A DNA stretch of 62,135 nt, from positions 1 to 62,135 of the forward strand of contig JAGBJG010000004.1 in NCBI GenBank assembly GCA_017934595.1, in the 5' to 3' direction. Positions 53,150 through 62,135 of this stretch are shown here, piece by piece. The notes below the pieces were generated by a model, which was not told the DNA's origin, did no database searches, and saw only the letters and a list, made by a program, of their open reading frames with translations. Position 1 is the first letter of the stretch. Each line of letters opens with the position of its first letter. Both the position numbers and the translations under genes were made by a program. This stretch comes from Bacilli bacterium. Its GTDB lineage: Bacteria > Bacillota_I > Bacilli_A > RF39 > UBA660.

Positions 53150-54882
53150 CTTTTCATTCTCCTAACTTTAAGTTTTCTAATCTTTTCACTTAGACGAACT
53201 TTTTCTTCCAAAATATCTGTTTTAGACATTTCTTCTTCTAACCTTTTAATCTCGTCTTTATAATTTCCTTCCATGATGACGTCGGCATAATCCATTAAAT
53301 CCTTTTTAGTTATATCCTCTTTTAAATCCATTGAGGTAATTTCACCTACTACTTTTAAATCCTCTTCGTCACCTGCAAGACTATCTAAAAACGCCGCAAG
53401 GTCTATTTTACCAAATTCTTTATAAAATTGTAATACTTTTCTAGCTAAAATACGATATTTTACGTTTCTTATATTAGTAACATGCTCATTATATACCAAA
53501 ATAGCCTCACTATTCTTAAGCATGTAATATAATAATTCTTTTTCTGCTATATCATATTTAGTCATTTTAGTAATAACTTTTTTCTCTTCTTTAATTTCTT
53601 TTACTTCTTTTTCTTCTTTAACTAATTTAGATTTTAAAAATTCTATATCTAATCCTGATTCTAAACTTAGTTTTTTAAGTGTTAATTCTATTAATACATC
53701 ATCAGTTATATTTTGTAATTCTTTTAATATATCATTAACATATTTAGCTTTTTCAACATCACTACTTAAGTTTTTATCTTTCTTTAAATAATTTAATTTA
53801 AAATCCATTATATTAATAGGATTATTTATTTTATTTATAAATGCATCTTTACCATATTTATTAATATATTCATCAGGATCTAAATTATCTTCTAATCTTA
53901 CTACTTTAGGTGTTACACCAATACTAAGTAATTCATCGATACTTCTCATTGTAGCTTTAGCACCAGCATCATCACCATCAAATAATAATACTATGTTATT
54001 AGCCATTCTCTTAATTAAATTAGCTTGTATCTTAGTAACAGCAGTACCCATCATAGCTACTGTATTTTTAACTCCAACTTTATAAGATGCGATTACATCC
54101 ATAAATCCTTCCATAACAAATACTGTATCTAATTCTCTTACAATATCTCTTGATTTATGATAGTTATATAATAGTTCACCTTTTTTAAATATTTTAGATT
54201 CCTTACTATTTATGTATTTAGATCCTTCTGTAGTATCATATATTCTTCCACTATATCCTACTATTCTTCCTTCTAAATCCCATAAAGGAAACATTATTCT
54301 ATTTTGATATGAATCAAATATACCTGTTTCATTTTTTATAACTAATCCAGATTCTATTAAATCTTTCATCTCATATTTATTAGATAAACTTTTTACTAAG
54401 ACATCTCTTTTCTTTAAAGATAATCCTATACCAAATTCTTTTATAATATCTTCAGTAATGCCTCTATTAACTAAATATTTTTTAGCGTCACTACCCATAG
54501 CTGTATTAATATTATTTTGATATATCTTACTAGAATCTTCATATATTTTATATAGATTACTATTAATATTTTTCTTAACCGGAACATTTATATCTACTTT
54601 TATATTAGCTTGATCTGCTACTTTTCTAACCGCTTCCATGAATGATACATGTTCAAAGTCCATTATAAAGTTAAATGCATTACCTGTCTTATGACATACG
54701 AAACACGTATAAATTTGTTTATCAGGTGATACACATAAACTAGGATTGGTATCACTATGAAAAGGACAAACACCCCAATAGTTTGAACCTTTATGATTAA
54801 GTGGTATATACTTTGATACAACATCAACAATATTAACACTTGATCTAATATTATTTAATTGTTCCTGAGTAAGTACATTCAT
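53143..54882 (-). CDS. dnaG: DNA primase
   Basis: DnaG of 579 residues: zinc finger ([10 protein letters not shown] and CFVCHKTG), the RNA polymerase core with Toprim ([17 protein letters not shown]), and a C-terminal helical domain that binds DnaB-type helicase. ATG 54882 follows AAAGGGGAT. First gene of the dnaG-sigA-trmK operon. Confidence 0.96.
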   Translation of the reverse strand: MNVLTQEQLNNIRSSVNIVDVVSKYIPLNHKGSNYWGVCPFHSDTNPSLCVSPDKQIYTCFVCHKTGNAFNFIMDFEHVSFMEAVRKVADQANIKVDINVPVKKNINSNLYKIYEDSSKIYQNNINTAMGSDAKKYLVNRGITEDIIKEFGIGLSLKKRDVLVKSLSNKYEMKDLIESGLVIKNETGIFDSYQNRIMFPLWDLEGRIVGYSGRIYDTTEGSKYINSKESKIFKKGELLYNYHKSRDIVRELDTVFVMEGFMDVIASYKVGVKNTVAMMGTAVTKIQANLIKRMANNIVLLFDGDDAGAKATMRSIDELLSIGVTPKVVRLEDNLDPDEYINKYGKDAFINKINNPINIMDFKLNYLKKDKNLSSDVEKAKYVNDILKELQNITDDVLIELTLKKLSLESGLDIEFLKSKLVKEEKEVKEIKEEKKVITKMTKYDIAEKELLYYMLKNSEAILVYNEHVTNIRNVKYRILARKVLQFYKEFGKIDLAAFLDSLAGDEEDLKVVGEITSMDLKEDITKKDLMDYADVIMEGNYKDEIKRLEEEMSKTDILEEKVRLSEKIRKLKVRRMKRC

Positions 54883-54996
54883 TAAAGATCCCCTTTGTAA
54901 ATCACTATACGACAATTTTACCACTTTTTGCTTATTTTTCCTATATTTTTTGTATATTTTTTAATATTTTTTTCATATTATTACTAGGTGATTATT

Positions 54997-55521
54997 ATGA
55001 ATTTTAAAAAATGGAAAATAATATCTCCTTTTATCTTATTTGGATTATGTTCATTACTACACTTTGGATATACTATTATGCCTAATCCAATATCCGCGAT
55101 ATTTTTTCCTGTTAATGAAAGCATCTTTGAACATATGAAAATGATTTATACTAGTGTTTTAGTATTTTGTTTAATTGAATACTTTATCATTAAAAAGGAA
55201 AACTGGTTAATAAATAACTTAGGTATTAATCCTTTTCTATCTGGATTAATTAATATATTTTCCTTTCTAATTATGTATTTACCAGCTAAATTAATTATTG
55301 GTGAAAATATGATAATTACATTTATCATCTTATTTATTAGTAACATTATAACAGCTGTAGCAAGTTATTATTTACTTCTTAATAGACAAATAGTTAGTAA
55401 CAAAATAGGTTTAATTTTAACTTTTATGTTATATATACCATTTATATATTTTACTTATAATCCTATACATAATTCATTATTCTATGATACTAAAGATAAA
55501 TTATATGGTATACCAAAATAA
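54997..55521 (+). CDS. DUF6512-like membrane protein
   Basis: A 174-residue protein with five membrane helices and the conserved external segment FPVNESIFEHMKM. Such proteins of gut Firmicutes have unknown function. ATG 54997 has AGGTGAT; the longer frame starts inside the RBS. Confidence 0.65.
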   Translation: MNFKKWKIISPFILFGLCSLLHFGYTIMPNPISAIFFPVNESIFEHMKMIYTSVLVFCLIEYFIIKKENWLINNLGINPFLSGLINIFSFLIMYLPAKLIIGENMIITFIILFISNIITAVASYYLLLNRQIVSNKIGLILTFMLYIPFIYFTYNPIHNSLFYDTKDKLYGIPK

Positions 55522-55542
55522 AAAGGCTTATAGCCTTTTTTT
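55520..55542. terminator. Bidirectional terminator
   Basis: AAAAAGGCT/AGCCTTTTT arms with T tracts between convergent genes. Confidence 0.8.
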
Positions 55543-56944
55543 AATTTAAACTTATGAATGTTATTTTAGCATAACCATTACCAGCATTGCCTGTCATAGT
55601 AGATGTTCCATCATGTGTTGGCATAGAAGCATCTCCAGCTATAGTTTGACCATCTGTTACACCACCAATGTATCCAGAACCACCGGCTCCACCGCCAGCT
55701 ACGATATAACCATTTGATAAAATACCATTAGCGCCTTTATGATATCCGCCTCCAGCTCCACCAAATACAACACTATAACCACCACCATTATTATTAGTTC
55801 TTGTACCATCGGCATCTTGTGTTCCACCTTGTGCTCCACCTGCTCCAGCTCCACCTGTTAAACCACCACCAACGCCACCAGCACCAGCTGATGAACCATC
55901 TCTATTTTCTGAAGCAGTAGCTCTTCCGCCGCCGCCACCAGCTACAATGACTACTGTATCTCCTAATAACATTGAAGTACCAGGTCCACCTGCACCTACA
56001 TAGCCACTTCCTGTATGATTATTTCCACCAGCATCATTTCTATTCCATGATGAACGAGCTTCACCAGTATTATTTGAATTTACACCTATATTTATTGTAA
56101 GTATATCTGAACTTGTAAGAACAATATTACCAGATGAATATCCACCTTTTCCACCTGAATTACCGCCTTGAGCTCCCCATACTTCCAATTTATATGTACC
56201 TGTACAACCAGATGATATTGTATATGTATCTGTTCCAATAGTACCACTATCATATACTATAGTATTAGACGATAATTGACAGTAATCAGCTGATGTTGTT
56301 GTAAAGTTTATACTATCTGATATATTGCCTTTTTTGTCTTTAGCAAAGAAATACCATGTCCCTGCTTCTGCTATTTCATAGTTCACACTATTACCAGTAA
56401 CACTTACCCATGAACAACCACTTGGATCTGCTACATTAGTAACACAATAACTATCTACTCCTGATTCATTATCTGTCATAGTTAAAGTTATATTTTTACC
56501 ATTTTGTGTACCTGTAATTGTTGGATTAGTTACATCTACTTCTCCACAGTTATCTTCTATCACTAAATTCCATTTATAGCCATATGTACAATATTTACCA
56601 TCTGTGATATATTCAGCTAATACGCCATCTCTTTGTATTATGATATTACCACTTTTTGGTACATTTCCTTTAAATGTTAATACATCATTATCAGTTGTTT
56701 TACATGATGTACCATCACATGTAAATACTACTGGATAATCATTTAATTCATTATTATATTTTAAAATATAATCATGTAAATAATTATTTGTTGAATCTAT
56801 TATTCCATTTACTGATTCTCTAAATGATGTTTTTCTTGCCGATTCAATTATGTCACTTACTATTGGTACTAATATTAACGCTATGATAGCTAGTATTACT
56901 ATTACCGCAAGTAATTCTATTAATGTAAATCCCTTTTTCTTCAT
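55541..56944 (-). CDS. Prepilin-like protein with Ig-like and ALK-like glycine-rich domains
   Basis: A 467-residue protein. Residues 1-135 (KKKG, FTLIELLAVIVIL, then SARKTSFRESVNGIIDS and FKGNVPKSG) match the head of the pilin at 1-720. Residues about 137-217 are Ig/FN3-like (TMTDNESGVDSYCVT, GTWYFFAKDKKGN). Residues about 228-467 form a glycine-rich domain (EVWGAQGG, GGKGGYSSGN, IIVAGGGGG-type VVIVAGGGGG), whose last 50 residues nearly match the pilin at 44775-46109. It lies away from the pilus genes, by argS. Likely exported pilus-linked adhesin. Confidence 0.8.
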   Translation of the reverse strand: MKKKGFTLIELLAVIVILAIIALILVPIVSDIIESARKTSFRESVNGIIDSTNNYLHDYILKYNNELNDYPVVFTCDGTSCKTTDNDVLTFKGNVPKSGNIIIQRDGVLAEYITDGKYCTYGYKWNLVIEDNCGEVDVTNPTITGTQNGKNITLTMTDNESGVDSYCVTNVADPSGCSWVSVTGNSVNYEIAEAGTWYFFAKDKKGNISDSINFTTTSADYCQLSSNTIVYDSGTIGTDTYTISSGCTGTYKLEVWGAQGGNSGGKGGYSSGNIVLTSSDILTINIGVNSNNTGEARSSWNRNDAGGNNHTGSGYVGAGGPGTSMLLGDTVVIVAGGGGGRATASENRDGSSAGAGGVGGGLTGGAGAGGAQGGTQDADGTRTNNNGGGYSVVFGGAGGGYHKGANGILSNGYIVAGGGAGGSGYIGGVTDGQTIAGDASMPTHDGTSTMTGNAGNGYAKITFISLN

Positions 56945-56967
56945 ATATACTCTCCTATTCTATATAT

Positions 56968-56978
56968 AGTATATCATA
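56968..56978 (-). promoter_or_regulatory. Extended -10 promoter of the glycine-rich pilin
   Basis: TATGATATACT, the TRTGN form, 24 bases before the ATG. The leader TATAGAATAGGAGA is shared with the pilin at 1-720, but there is no G tract. Confidence 0.55.
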
Positions 56979-56987
56979 ATAAGTAGA

Positions 56988-57012
56988 AAAAAACCACATT
57001 TTATGTGGTTAA
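56988..57012 (-). terminator. Terminator of argS
   Basis: AACCACAT/ATGTGGTT arms (56992-56999, 57003-57010) with a 7-base minus-strand T tract, after the argS stop. Confidence 0.75.
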
Positions 57013-57017
57013 TTCAA

Positions 57018-58694
57018 TTACATCTTACTGGGTACATCTATAGCTAGTAAAGATAACATTTCTTTAATAATCTTAGTTGATAATTCAATTATATATAACC
57101 AATCATTTTTAACATTATCATCAGAACCTTTAACATGATTTACTTGATAAAAGTTATTTAATGCTGTACATAAGTTATATAAATATTCAGCTATATAATT
57201 TGGTTTTCTTAATGTATATGCAGATTCAAAACTATTATTTAAATCTAATATACTCATTCTTAAATCTCTATCAGTTTTATTATAAATAGTATCACTTAAA
57301 ATAGTAGATTTACCTTCTTCTTTTAATATCTTATTAAATCTTAAATAAGTATATAAAATATAAGGTCCTGTCTTACCTACTACAGATGAGAATTTATCAA
57401 TATCAAAGATATAATCCTTTTCTCTATCATTAGATAAATCAGCGAATTTAATAATGGCATTAGTAATGATATTTAAATCTTCATCACTCATGTTTTTGTT
57501 TTCTTCTTTTTTAGCTATAAATCCATCTTTAGTTTCTTCTAACATATCAGATAAAGATGGTGCATCACCTTTTCTTGTCTTATAAGGTTTACCATCTACA
57601 CCATTAACTGTACCATAAGGTAAATGTTCTAATTTAGAATCAGTTATTTCTGCTTTTAGGGAAGCTCTAAAGACTTGTTTAAAATGCATAGCTTGTCTAT
57701 CATCTGTTACATATAAAATATCATCTGGTTTAAATCTATTTTCACGGTCATATATAGTAGCCATATCAGTTGTACCATATAAATAAGCACCATTAGATTT
57801 TTGGAATATCATAGGTGGTATTTCTTTAGTATCAGAATCTTCTTTAACATCTATTACCATGGCACCTTCAGATTTATATAATATACCTTTCTTATTTAAT
57901 AAATCTTCTAATTCAGGTATATACTTATAAGCTGTTCTTTCTGAATCCCATAAATCAAAAGATACATCTAATGAATCATATATTCTTTTTATATCAGAAA
58001 TAGATACTTTACTTATAATATCACATAATTCATTATACTCTATATTACCTTCTTGCATATCTTTAGTAATTTGTTCACATTCTCTTTTGATATCTTCATC
58101 AACTTTACATAAAGCACTCATTTCTGGATAAGCTTTATTTAAGTATTCTAAAGTAATATCTTCATTTTTAATACCGTCTCTTTTAATAGCATAGATTACT
58201 TCACCTATTTGAAGTCCATAATCACCTAAATGAACATCTGATATAACATTATTACCTTTATATTTTAATATTCTTTTAATTGATTCACCTATTATTGCAG
58301 ATCTTAAATGACCTACATGTAATGGCTTAGCTATATTAGGTCCACCATAATCTATTACATAAGTCTGGTTAGATGGAGTTATATTAAATAATGGTTTATC
58401 CATATTTCTTAATGATTCATTAATAATATAATCTGATACTGTTATATTAATAAATCCTGGCATCGCGAATTCTACTTTATTAAAATACTTAGAAAATTCA
58501 GGATATTCATTTACTAGTTTAACTATTTTATTACCAATATCCATAGGAGCCATATTTAGACTTTTAGCTAATTTAAATACTTCATTACATTGTAAATCAC
58601 ATAAATCTGGTCTATTAGATTTAACTAATCTAAGTTTAGTTATTCCATTTCTTTCTAATATTTCATTAAATATATTTTCTATTACTTCTACCAT
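57018..58694 (-). CDS. argS: Arginyl-tRNA synthetase
   Basis: Class I enzyme of 558 residues. It has an N-terminal tRNA-binding domain, the HIGH box as HVGHLRS after DYGGPNIAKP, and a KMSKS-equivalent KPYKTRKGD, then the helical anticodon domain (YILYTYLRFNKI). It charges tRNA-Arg. RBS TAGGTGA. Confidence 0.95.
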   Translation of the reverse strand: MVEVIENIFNEILERNGITKLRLVKSNRPDLCDLQCNEVFKLAKSLNMAPMDIGNKIVKLVNEYPEFSKYFNKVEFAMPGFINITVSDYIINESLRNMDKPLFNITPSNQTYVIDYGGPNIAKPLHVGHLRSAIIGESIKRILKYKGNNVISDVHLGDYGLQIGEVIYAIKRDGIKNEDITLEYLNKAYPEMSALCKVDEDIKRECEQITKDMQEGNIEYNELCDIISKVSISDIKRIYDSLDVSFDLWDSERTAYKYIPELEDLLNKKGILYKSEGAMVIDVKEDSDTKEIPPMIFQKSNGAYLYGTTDMATIYDRENRFKPDDILYVTDDRQAMHFKQVFRASLKAEITDSKLEHLPYGTVNGVDGKPYKTRKGDAPSLSDMLEETKDGFIAKKEENKNMSDEDLNIITNAIIKFADLSNDREKDYIFDIDKFSSVVGKTGPYILYTYLRFNKILKEEGKSTILSDTIYNKTDRDLRMSILDLNNSFESAYTLRKPNYIAEYLYNLCTALNNFYQVNHVKGSDDNVKNDWLYIIELSTKIIKEMLSLLAIDVPSKM

Positions 58695-58701
58695 AATTCA
58701 C

Positions 58702-59352
58702 CTACTTTTCTATATTTACAAATTCTATATTAATTAAATTGATATCTGTTGTTGGTTTATCGTTATTATCTGTTTTAGTAGTAGCTATTTTATCTACTAC
58801 TTCTAATCCAGCTATAGTTTTTCCAAATGCAGCATATTCTCCATCTAGTGATGGATAAGTTTTATGTACGATAAAGAATTGGCTAGACGCTGAATTCTTA
58901 TCATTAGCTCTTGCCATAGATATAACTCCTCTTTCATGAGCTAAGTTATTTTCTATACCATTTGAAGAAAACTCACCAACTATTTTTCTACTATTTCCAC
59001 CATTACCTGTACCTGTTGGATCCCCTGTTTGAATCATAAAGTTTTTTATAACTCTATGGAATATCATATCTTTATAAAAGCCTGATTTAACTAAGGCCTT
59101 AAAATTAGATACAGTTTTAGGCGCGATATCTGGATATAGTTCTACAAAGATATCTCCCATACTAGTTTCAATTCTAACATAATTAGTTATTTTCTTACTT
59201 TTAGTATAAGTTAATTCTTCTTTATTAATTTCACCATTAGATGTATATACATTATATTCATATGTATATGTTTTACTATCTTTATTAAAAATAAAGAAAC
59301 ATGTAATTCCAATAAAAATCAGAATAGTTATTATAATAATACTTTTTTTCAT
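58702..59352 (-). CDS. Membrane-anchored cyclophilin-type peptidyl-prolyl isomerase
   Basis: A membrane anchor at residues 3-25, then a cyclophilin domain (VELYPDIAPKTVSNF, MIFHRVIKNFMIQTGDPTG, ARANDKNSASSQFFI). The catalytic Arg is in FHRV. It faces outward and may help fold exported proteins such as the Cys- and Gly-rich pilins. ATG 59352 has GGTGACTTTT. It shares a strand and a short gap with argS. Confidence 0.88.
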   Translation of the reverse strand: MKKSIIIITILIFIGITCFFIFNKDSKTYTYEYNVYTSNGEINKEELTYTKSKKITNYVRIETSMGDIFVELYPDIAPKTVSNFKALVKSGFYKDMIFHRVIKNFMIQTGDPTGTGNGGNSRKIVGEFSSNGIENNLAHERGVISMARANDKNSASSQFFIVHKTYPSLDGEYAAFGKTIAGLEVVDKIATTKTDNNDKPTTDINLINIEFVNIEK

Positions 59353-59376
59353 AAAAGTCACCAAATAAATTATATC

Positions 59377-59405
59377 AAAAAACCACTTTTTATTAAAGTG
59401 GTTTT
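59377..59405 (-). terminator. Terminator of parC
   Basis: AAAACCACTTT/AAAGTGGTTTT arms with T tracts after the parC stop. Confidence 0.75.
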
Positions 59406-59407
59406 GC

Positions 59408-61909
59408 TTAACTTTCTATATTATCTAGAAAATCATCTATGGTCATAATTCTCTCATCAATAGTTTTTAAATCAACTTTTTCTGGTATATCTTTTTCTTC
59501 TTCTACTTCAGTACTTTCTAGTCCTACTACGTTAAATACATCTTTAATTCCTTTAACACCTATACTAGAACCTGTTGAATACCTATCTAAGATAGTAGCT
59601 TCAGTTACTTTTATTTCTTTTATACCATCATTAGTTTTAATACCTAAAGTATTCTTATTAGAAATTATGAATGTTTTTATAATTCTATATGGATTAGTTT
59701 TTACTTCTCTTACCATAACTAGTCCACGTCTAGCTCTAGTACTTACTTCGAATTCAGAAAGTCTTACTCTTTTAATTGTATCTTTAGATGTTACTACTGT
59801 TAAATATTCTAAGTTTTCATCAAAGATAGTACCAGATACAACATAGTCATTCTTTAAAGTAATTGATTTAACACCTGAAGCAGTTAAACCTACTACTGGT
59901 ACTTCATCTATTGAGTAACGTAGTCCATATCCATTATAAGTTGAGATGAATACTTCTTTACCATTTTTATAAGTAACAGAAATAACTTCATCATCACCTT
60001 TTAACTTCATTGAATTAATAGCTTTAGTATATCTTGATGCTTTAAAATCTAGTAACTTAACTCTTTTAATCATACCATTCTTAGTAAAGAATGTGATATA
60101 TTTATCTTCATTAAAATCTTTAACAGGCATGCATCCTATAATAGTTTCACTAGGATCTACTTTTATAATATTAGATATATGTTTACCTAATTCTTTCCAT
60201 TTTAAATCAGGCATTTCATACACTGGGACATATAAATAATTACCTAAGTTAGTAAACATTAATACCGTATCTAATGTATTAAGTTCATATTCACCTATTA
60301 CATAATCTCCATCCTTAGTTAATGTAGCTTCATCTTTGTTATAACTACGTTTAGATACACGTTTAACATATCCATCATTAGTTATAACAACTATTACATC
60401 TTCTTTTGGAATAGTTTCAGTTACATCTATTTTAATTTCTTCAATTTCATCTTGAATTACTGTTTTTCTAGGAACAGCATATTCATCTTTAACTTTTCTT
60501 AACTCATGTTTCATTACATCACGAAGTTTAGACTCATCATTCAAAATGATATTTAAAGCAGCTATATATTTCTTTAAATTAGCTTGTTCTTCTTCTAACG
60601 CAACTACATCTGTATTAGTTAATCTATAAAGTTGTAATACAACAATAGCTTCTGCTTGAGCTTCTGAAAATTTAAATTTCGCAACTAAATTATCTTTAGC
60701 GTCAGCCTTATTTTTAGAAGCACGAATAGTTTTAATTACTTCATCTAAAATAGATATCATTTTAAGGAAACCTTCTACGATATGTAGTCTTTTTTCATAA
60801 CTAGCTAAATCAAATCTAGTTCTTCTTAAAATAGTTTCTTTTTGGAACTCAATATAAGCATCCAATATAGGTAATATACCCAATGTCATTGGTCTTCTGT
60901 TTACAATAGCTACCATATTATAGTTATATGATATTTGTAAATCACTATTCTTATATAGATAATTTAATATTAAATCTTTATTTGCATCTTTTTTAAGATC
61001 AATAACAATTCTTACTGGATTAGTTCTATCAGATTCATCTCTAACCTCAGCCATACCATCGATTTTTTTATCAATTCTAATAGAATCTATTTTAGCTACT
61101 AACATAGCTTTATTAACATCAAAAGGTATTTCAGTTATTATAATTTGTTCTTTACCCTTAACACTCACAAATTCAGCCTTAGCCTTTACTATGACACGTC
61201 CTCTACCTTTAGTAAAAGCATCAACGATACCTTGTTTACCACAAGCAATACCACCTGTAGGAAAATCAGGACCCTTTACTATATCTAAAATAGTTTCTAA
61301 TCTACAGTTTGGTGAATCAATTCTTTTAATAGTTGCATCTATTACTTCACCTAAGTTATGTGGTGGAATATTAGTTGCATAACCAGCTGATATACCATTA
61401 GCTCCGTTAACTAATAAGTTAGGGAATTTAGCAGGTAAGACAGTTGGCTCTAATTCTGTATCATCGAAGTTAGGTGCCCACTCTACTGTATCTTTATCGA
61501 TATCTTTAAGTAGTTCATTACTGAATTTAGATAGTCTAGCTTCTGTATAACGCATAGCAGCTGCGCCATCACCATCCATAGAACCATTATTACCTTGCAT
61601 ATCTACATATGGAGTACCTTTCCACCATTGACTCATTCTGACCATGGCATCATAAATTGATGAATCACCATGTGGATGGAAATTACCCATTATATATCCT
61701 ACTGTTTTTGCACTTTTTCTTGTAGGTTTATCATATGTATTATGATCTTTATACATACCATATAAAATACGTCTTTGAACTGGTTTTAGTCCATCTCTTA
61801 CGTCTGGTATAGCTCTATCTTGAATAATAGCTTTCGCATATCTACCAAATCTATCACCCATTATATCTTCTAAAGCATAATCTTGTATCTTTTTAATAAT
61901 ATCTTCCAT
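59408..61909 (-). CDS. parC: DNA topoisomerase IV subunit A
   Basis: ParC/GyrA family protein of 833 residues with RGLKPVQRR-type DGLKPVQRRILYGM, the active Tyr121 in AAMRYTEARLS and a beta-propeller C-terminus. The region HPHGDSSIYDAMVRMSQWW fits ParC rather than GyrA. Residues Ser83 and Asp87 are the quinolone-sensitive type. Topo IV separates daughter chromosomes. Its usual partner gene parE is not found upstream; instead an IS30-type transposase end follows. Own promoter at 61940-61969; RBS GAGGTGA. Confidence 0.9.
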   Translation of the reverse strand: MEDIIKKIQDYALEDIMGDRFGRYAKAIIQDRAIPDVRDGLKPVQRRILYGMYKDHNTYDKPTRKSAKTVGYIMGNFHPHGDSSIYDAMVRMSQWWKGTPYVDMQGNNGSMDGDGAAAMRYTEARLSKFSNELLKDIDKDTVEWAPNFDDTELEPTVLPAKFPNLLVNGANGISAGYATNIPPHNLGEVIDATIKRIDSPNCRLETILDIVKGPDFPTGGIACGKQGIVDAFTKGRGRVIVKAKAEFVSVKGKEQIIITEIPFDVNKAMLVAKIDSIRIDKKIDGMAEVRDESDRTNPVRIVIDLKKDANKDLILNYLYKNSDLQISYNYNMVAIVNRRPMTLGILPILDAYIEFQKETILRRTRFDLASYEKRLHIVEGFLKMISILDEVIKTIRASKNKADAKDNLVAKFKFSEAQAEAIVVLQLYRLTNTDVVALEEEQANLKKYIAALNIILNDESKLRDVMKHELRKVKDEYAVPRKTVIQDEIEEIKIDVTETIPKEDVIVVITNDGYVKRVSKRSYNKDEATLTKDGDYVIGEYELNTLDTVLMFTNLGNYLYVPVYEMPDLKWKELGKHISNIIKVDPSETIIGCMPVKDFNEDKYITFFTKNGMIKRVKLLDFKASRYTKAINSMKLKGDDEVISVTYKNGKEVFISTYNGYGLRYSIDEVPVVGLTASGVKSITLKNDYVVSGTIFDENLEYLTVVTSKDTIKRVRLSEFEVSTRARRGLVMVREVKTNPYRIIKTFIISNKNTLGIKTNDGIKEIKVTEATILDRYSTGSSIGVKGIKDVFNVVGLESTEVEEEKDIPEKVDLKTIDERIMTIDDFLDNIES

Positions 61910-61939
61910 ACTTCACCTCTAGTAGTATCAATCTACCTA

Positions 61940-61969
61940 ATTATACCATATTTTAACTATATAAAACAA
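61940..61969 (-). promoter_or_regulatory. Promoter of parC
   Basis: TTGTTT (61964-61969), 18-base spacer, TATAAT (61940-61945). Confidence 0.6.
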
Positions 61970-61995
61970 GAAAAAGTAACCTTTTTTAGGTTACT
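61970..61995 (-). terminator. Terminator-like hairpin beside the transposase end
   Basis: AGTAACCT/AGGTTACT arms with a minus-strand T tract, between the IS30-type end and parC. Confidence 0.7.
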
Positions 61996-62046
61996 ATAAA
62001 TGGAAATAATAAGTGTCCGCACATTTTGTTACCCGAAATGTAAGTT

Positions 62047-62135
62047 TTATATATTTAATAATACATCATTTGAACTCTTATAGTCAAACATTGCTCTTGG
62101 ATAATTATTTATCCAATCTTCTACTTCTTTTATAA
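62047..62135 (-). mobile_element. IS30-type transposase, C-terminal end only
   Basis: The open minus-strand frame entering from the right edge encodes KEVEDWINNYPRAMFDYKSS and stops at 62047-62049. This is the usual C-terminal form of IS30-family DDE transposases (WINNxPRxxFxYKSS). About 45 bases after the stop (62000-62046) are probably the terminal region, with GTGCGGACAC, but I cannot place the inverted repeat. The rest lies outside the window. Confidence 0.7.

Noticed and set aside
1-62135. CRISPR arrays, tRNA and rRNA genes, prophage blocks
   Set aside because: I searched the intergenic regions and saw no repeat-spacer arrays, cloverleaf sequences, rRNA or runs of phage structural genes.

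Overview
The window is 62 kb of a very AT-rich, gene-dense, low-GC Gram-positive genome. Gene order and content point to the class Bacilli, most likely an uncultured gut lineage of the RF39/Erysipelotrichales/Mollicutes-relative type; that placement is an inference. UGA is a stop codon here (it ends the GT8 gene at 19717-19719) and Trp is UGG, so the mycoplasma code is not in use. The cell makes peptidoglycan (murE, femX-like gene, deacetylase). No rRNA, tRNA or CRISPR array is visible. No gene-free stretch exceeds 300 bases; the longest, 34612-34905, holds a structured RNA gene.

Layout. 1-4091: 5' part of a pilin gene behind a promoter with an 11-base G tract, a divergent FemABX-type gene, a GT2 glycosyltransferase and a YhcG/DUF1016 nuclease gene. 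4092-8447: str operon rpsL-rpsG-fusA-tuf. 8470-12722: NrtR-like regulator, rplU-prp-rpmA with its L21 leader, and the rbgA-mrnC-rlmB-sigH-like cluster. 12789-33600: mixed housekeeping and accessory genes (ABC-2 exporter, DHH and PHP phosphoesterases, two Nudix-fold proteins, HipA-like kinase, murE, arginase, several membrane proteins of unknown role, signal peptidase). 33648-42478: rplS with leader, a 6S-like RNA, a coiled-coil/deacetylase pair, nusB-xseA-xseB, a LexA-box-controlled Bro-N gene, mutS, ylbL. 42479-51029: ylbJ, then a type IV pilus locus (two large pilins, pilB, pilD, pilC) with an orphan MuF-C-like toxin gene inside it. 51145-62135: yqfQ-like gene, dnaG-sigA-trmK, a third large pilin, argS, an exported cyclophilin, parC, and the end of an IS30-type transposase at the right edge.

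The most unusual system is the pilus. Core parts PilB, PilC and PilD are present, and four prepilin-like proteins carry very different C-terminal modules: an FN3-like region, a TSP1-like repeat followed by a Cys-rich tail, and two glycine-rich domains resembling the ALK/LTK glycine-rich domain. These are adhesion-type modules on pilin N-termini. Two pilins share the same head and 5' leader but differ in tail and promoter, and one promoter has an 11-G tract between the -35 and -10 boxes, the classic layout of phase-variable expression. I read this as a modular, possibly phase-variable adhesive pilus.

Other points worth a look: a recurring extended -10 element (TATGTTATAAT) fused to terminators or stop codons; palindromes inside two accessory genes; a LexA-like box in the core promoter of a Bro-N gene; and the toxin gene's foldable leader and 3' hairpin.
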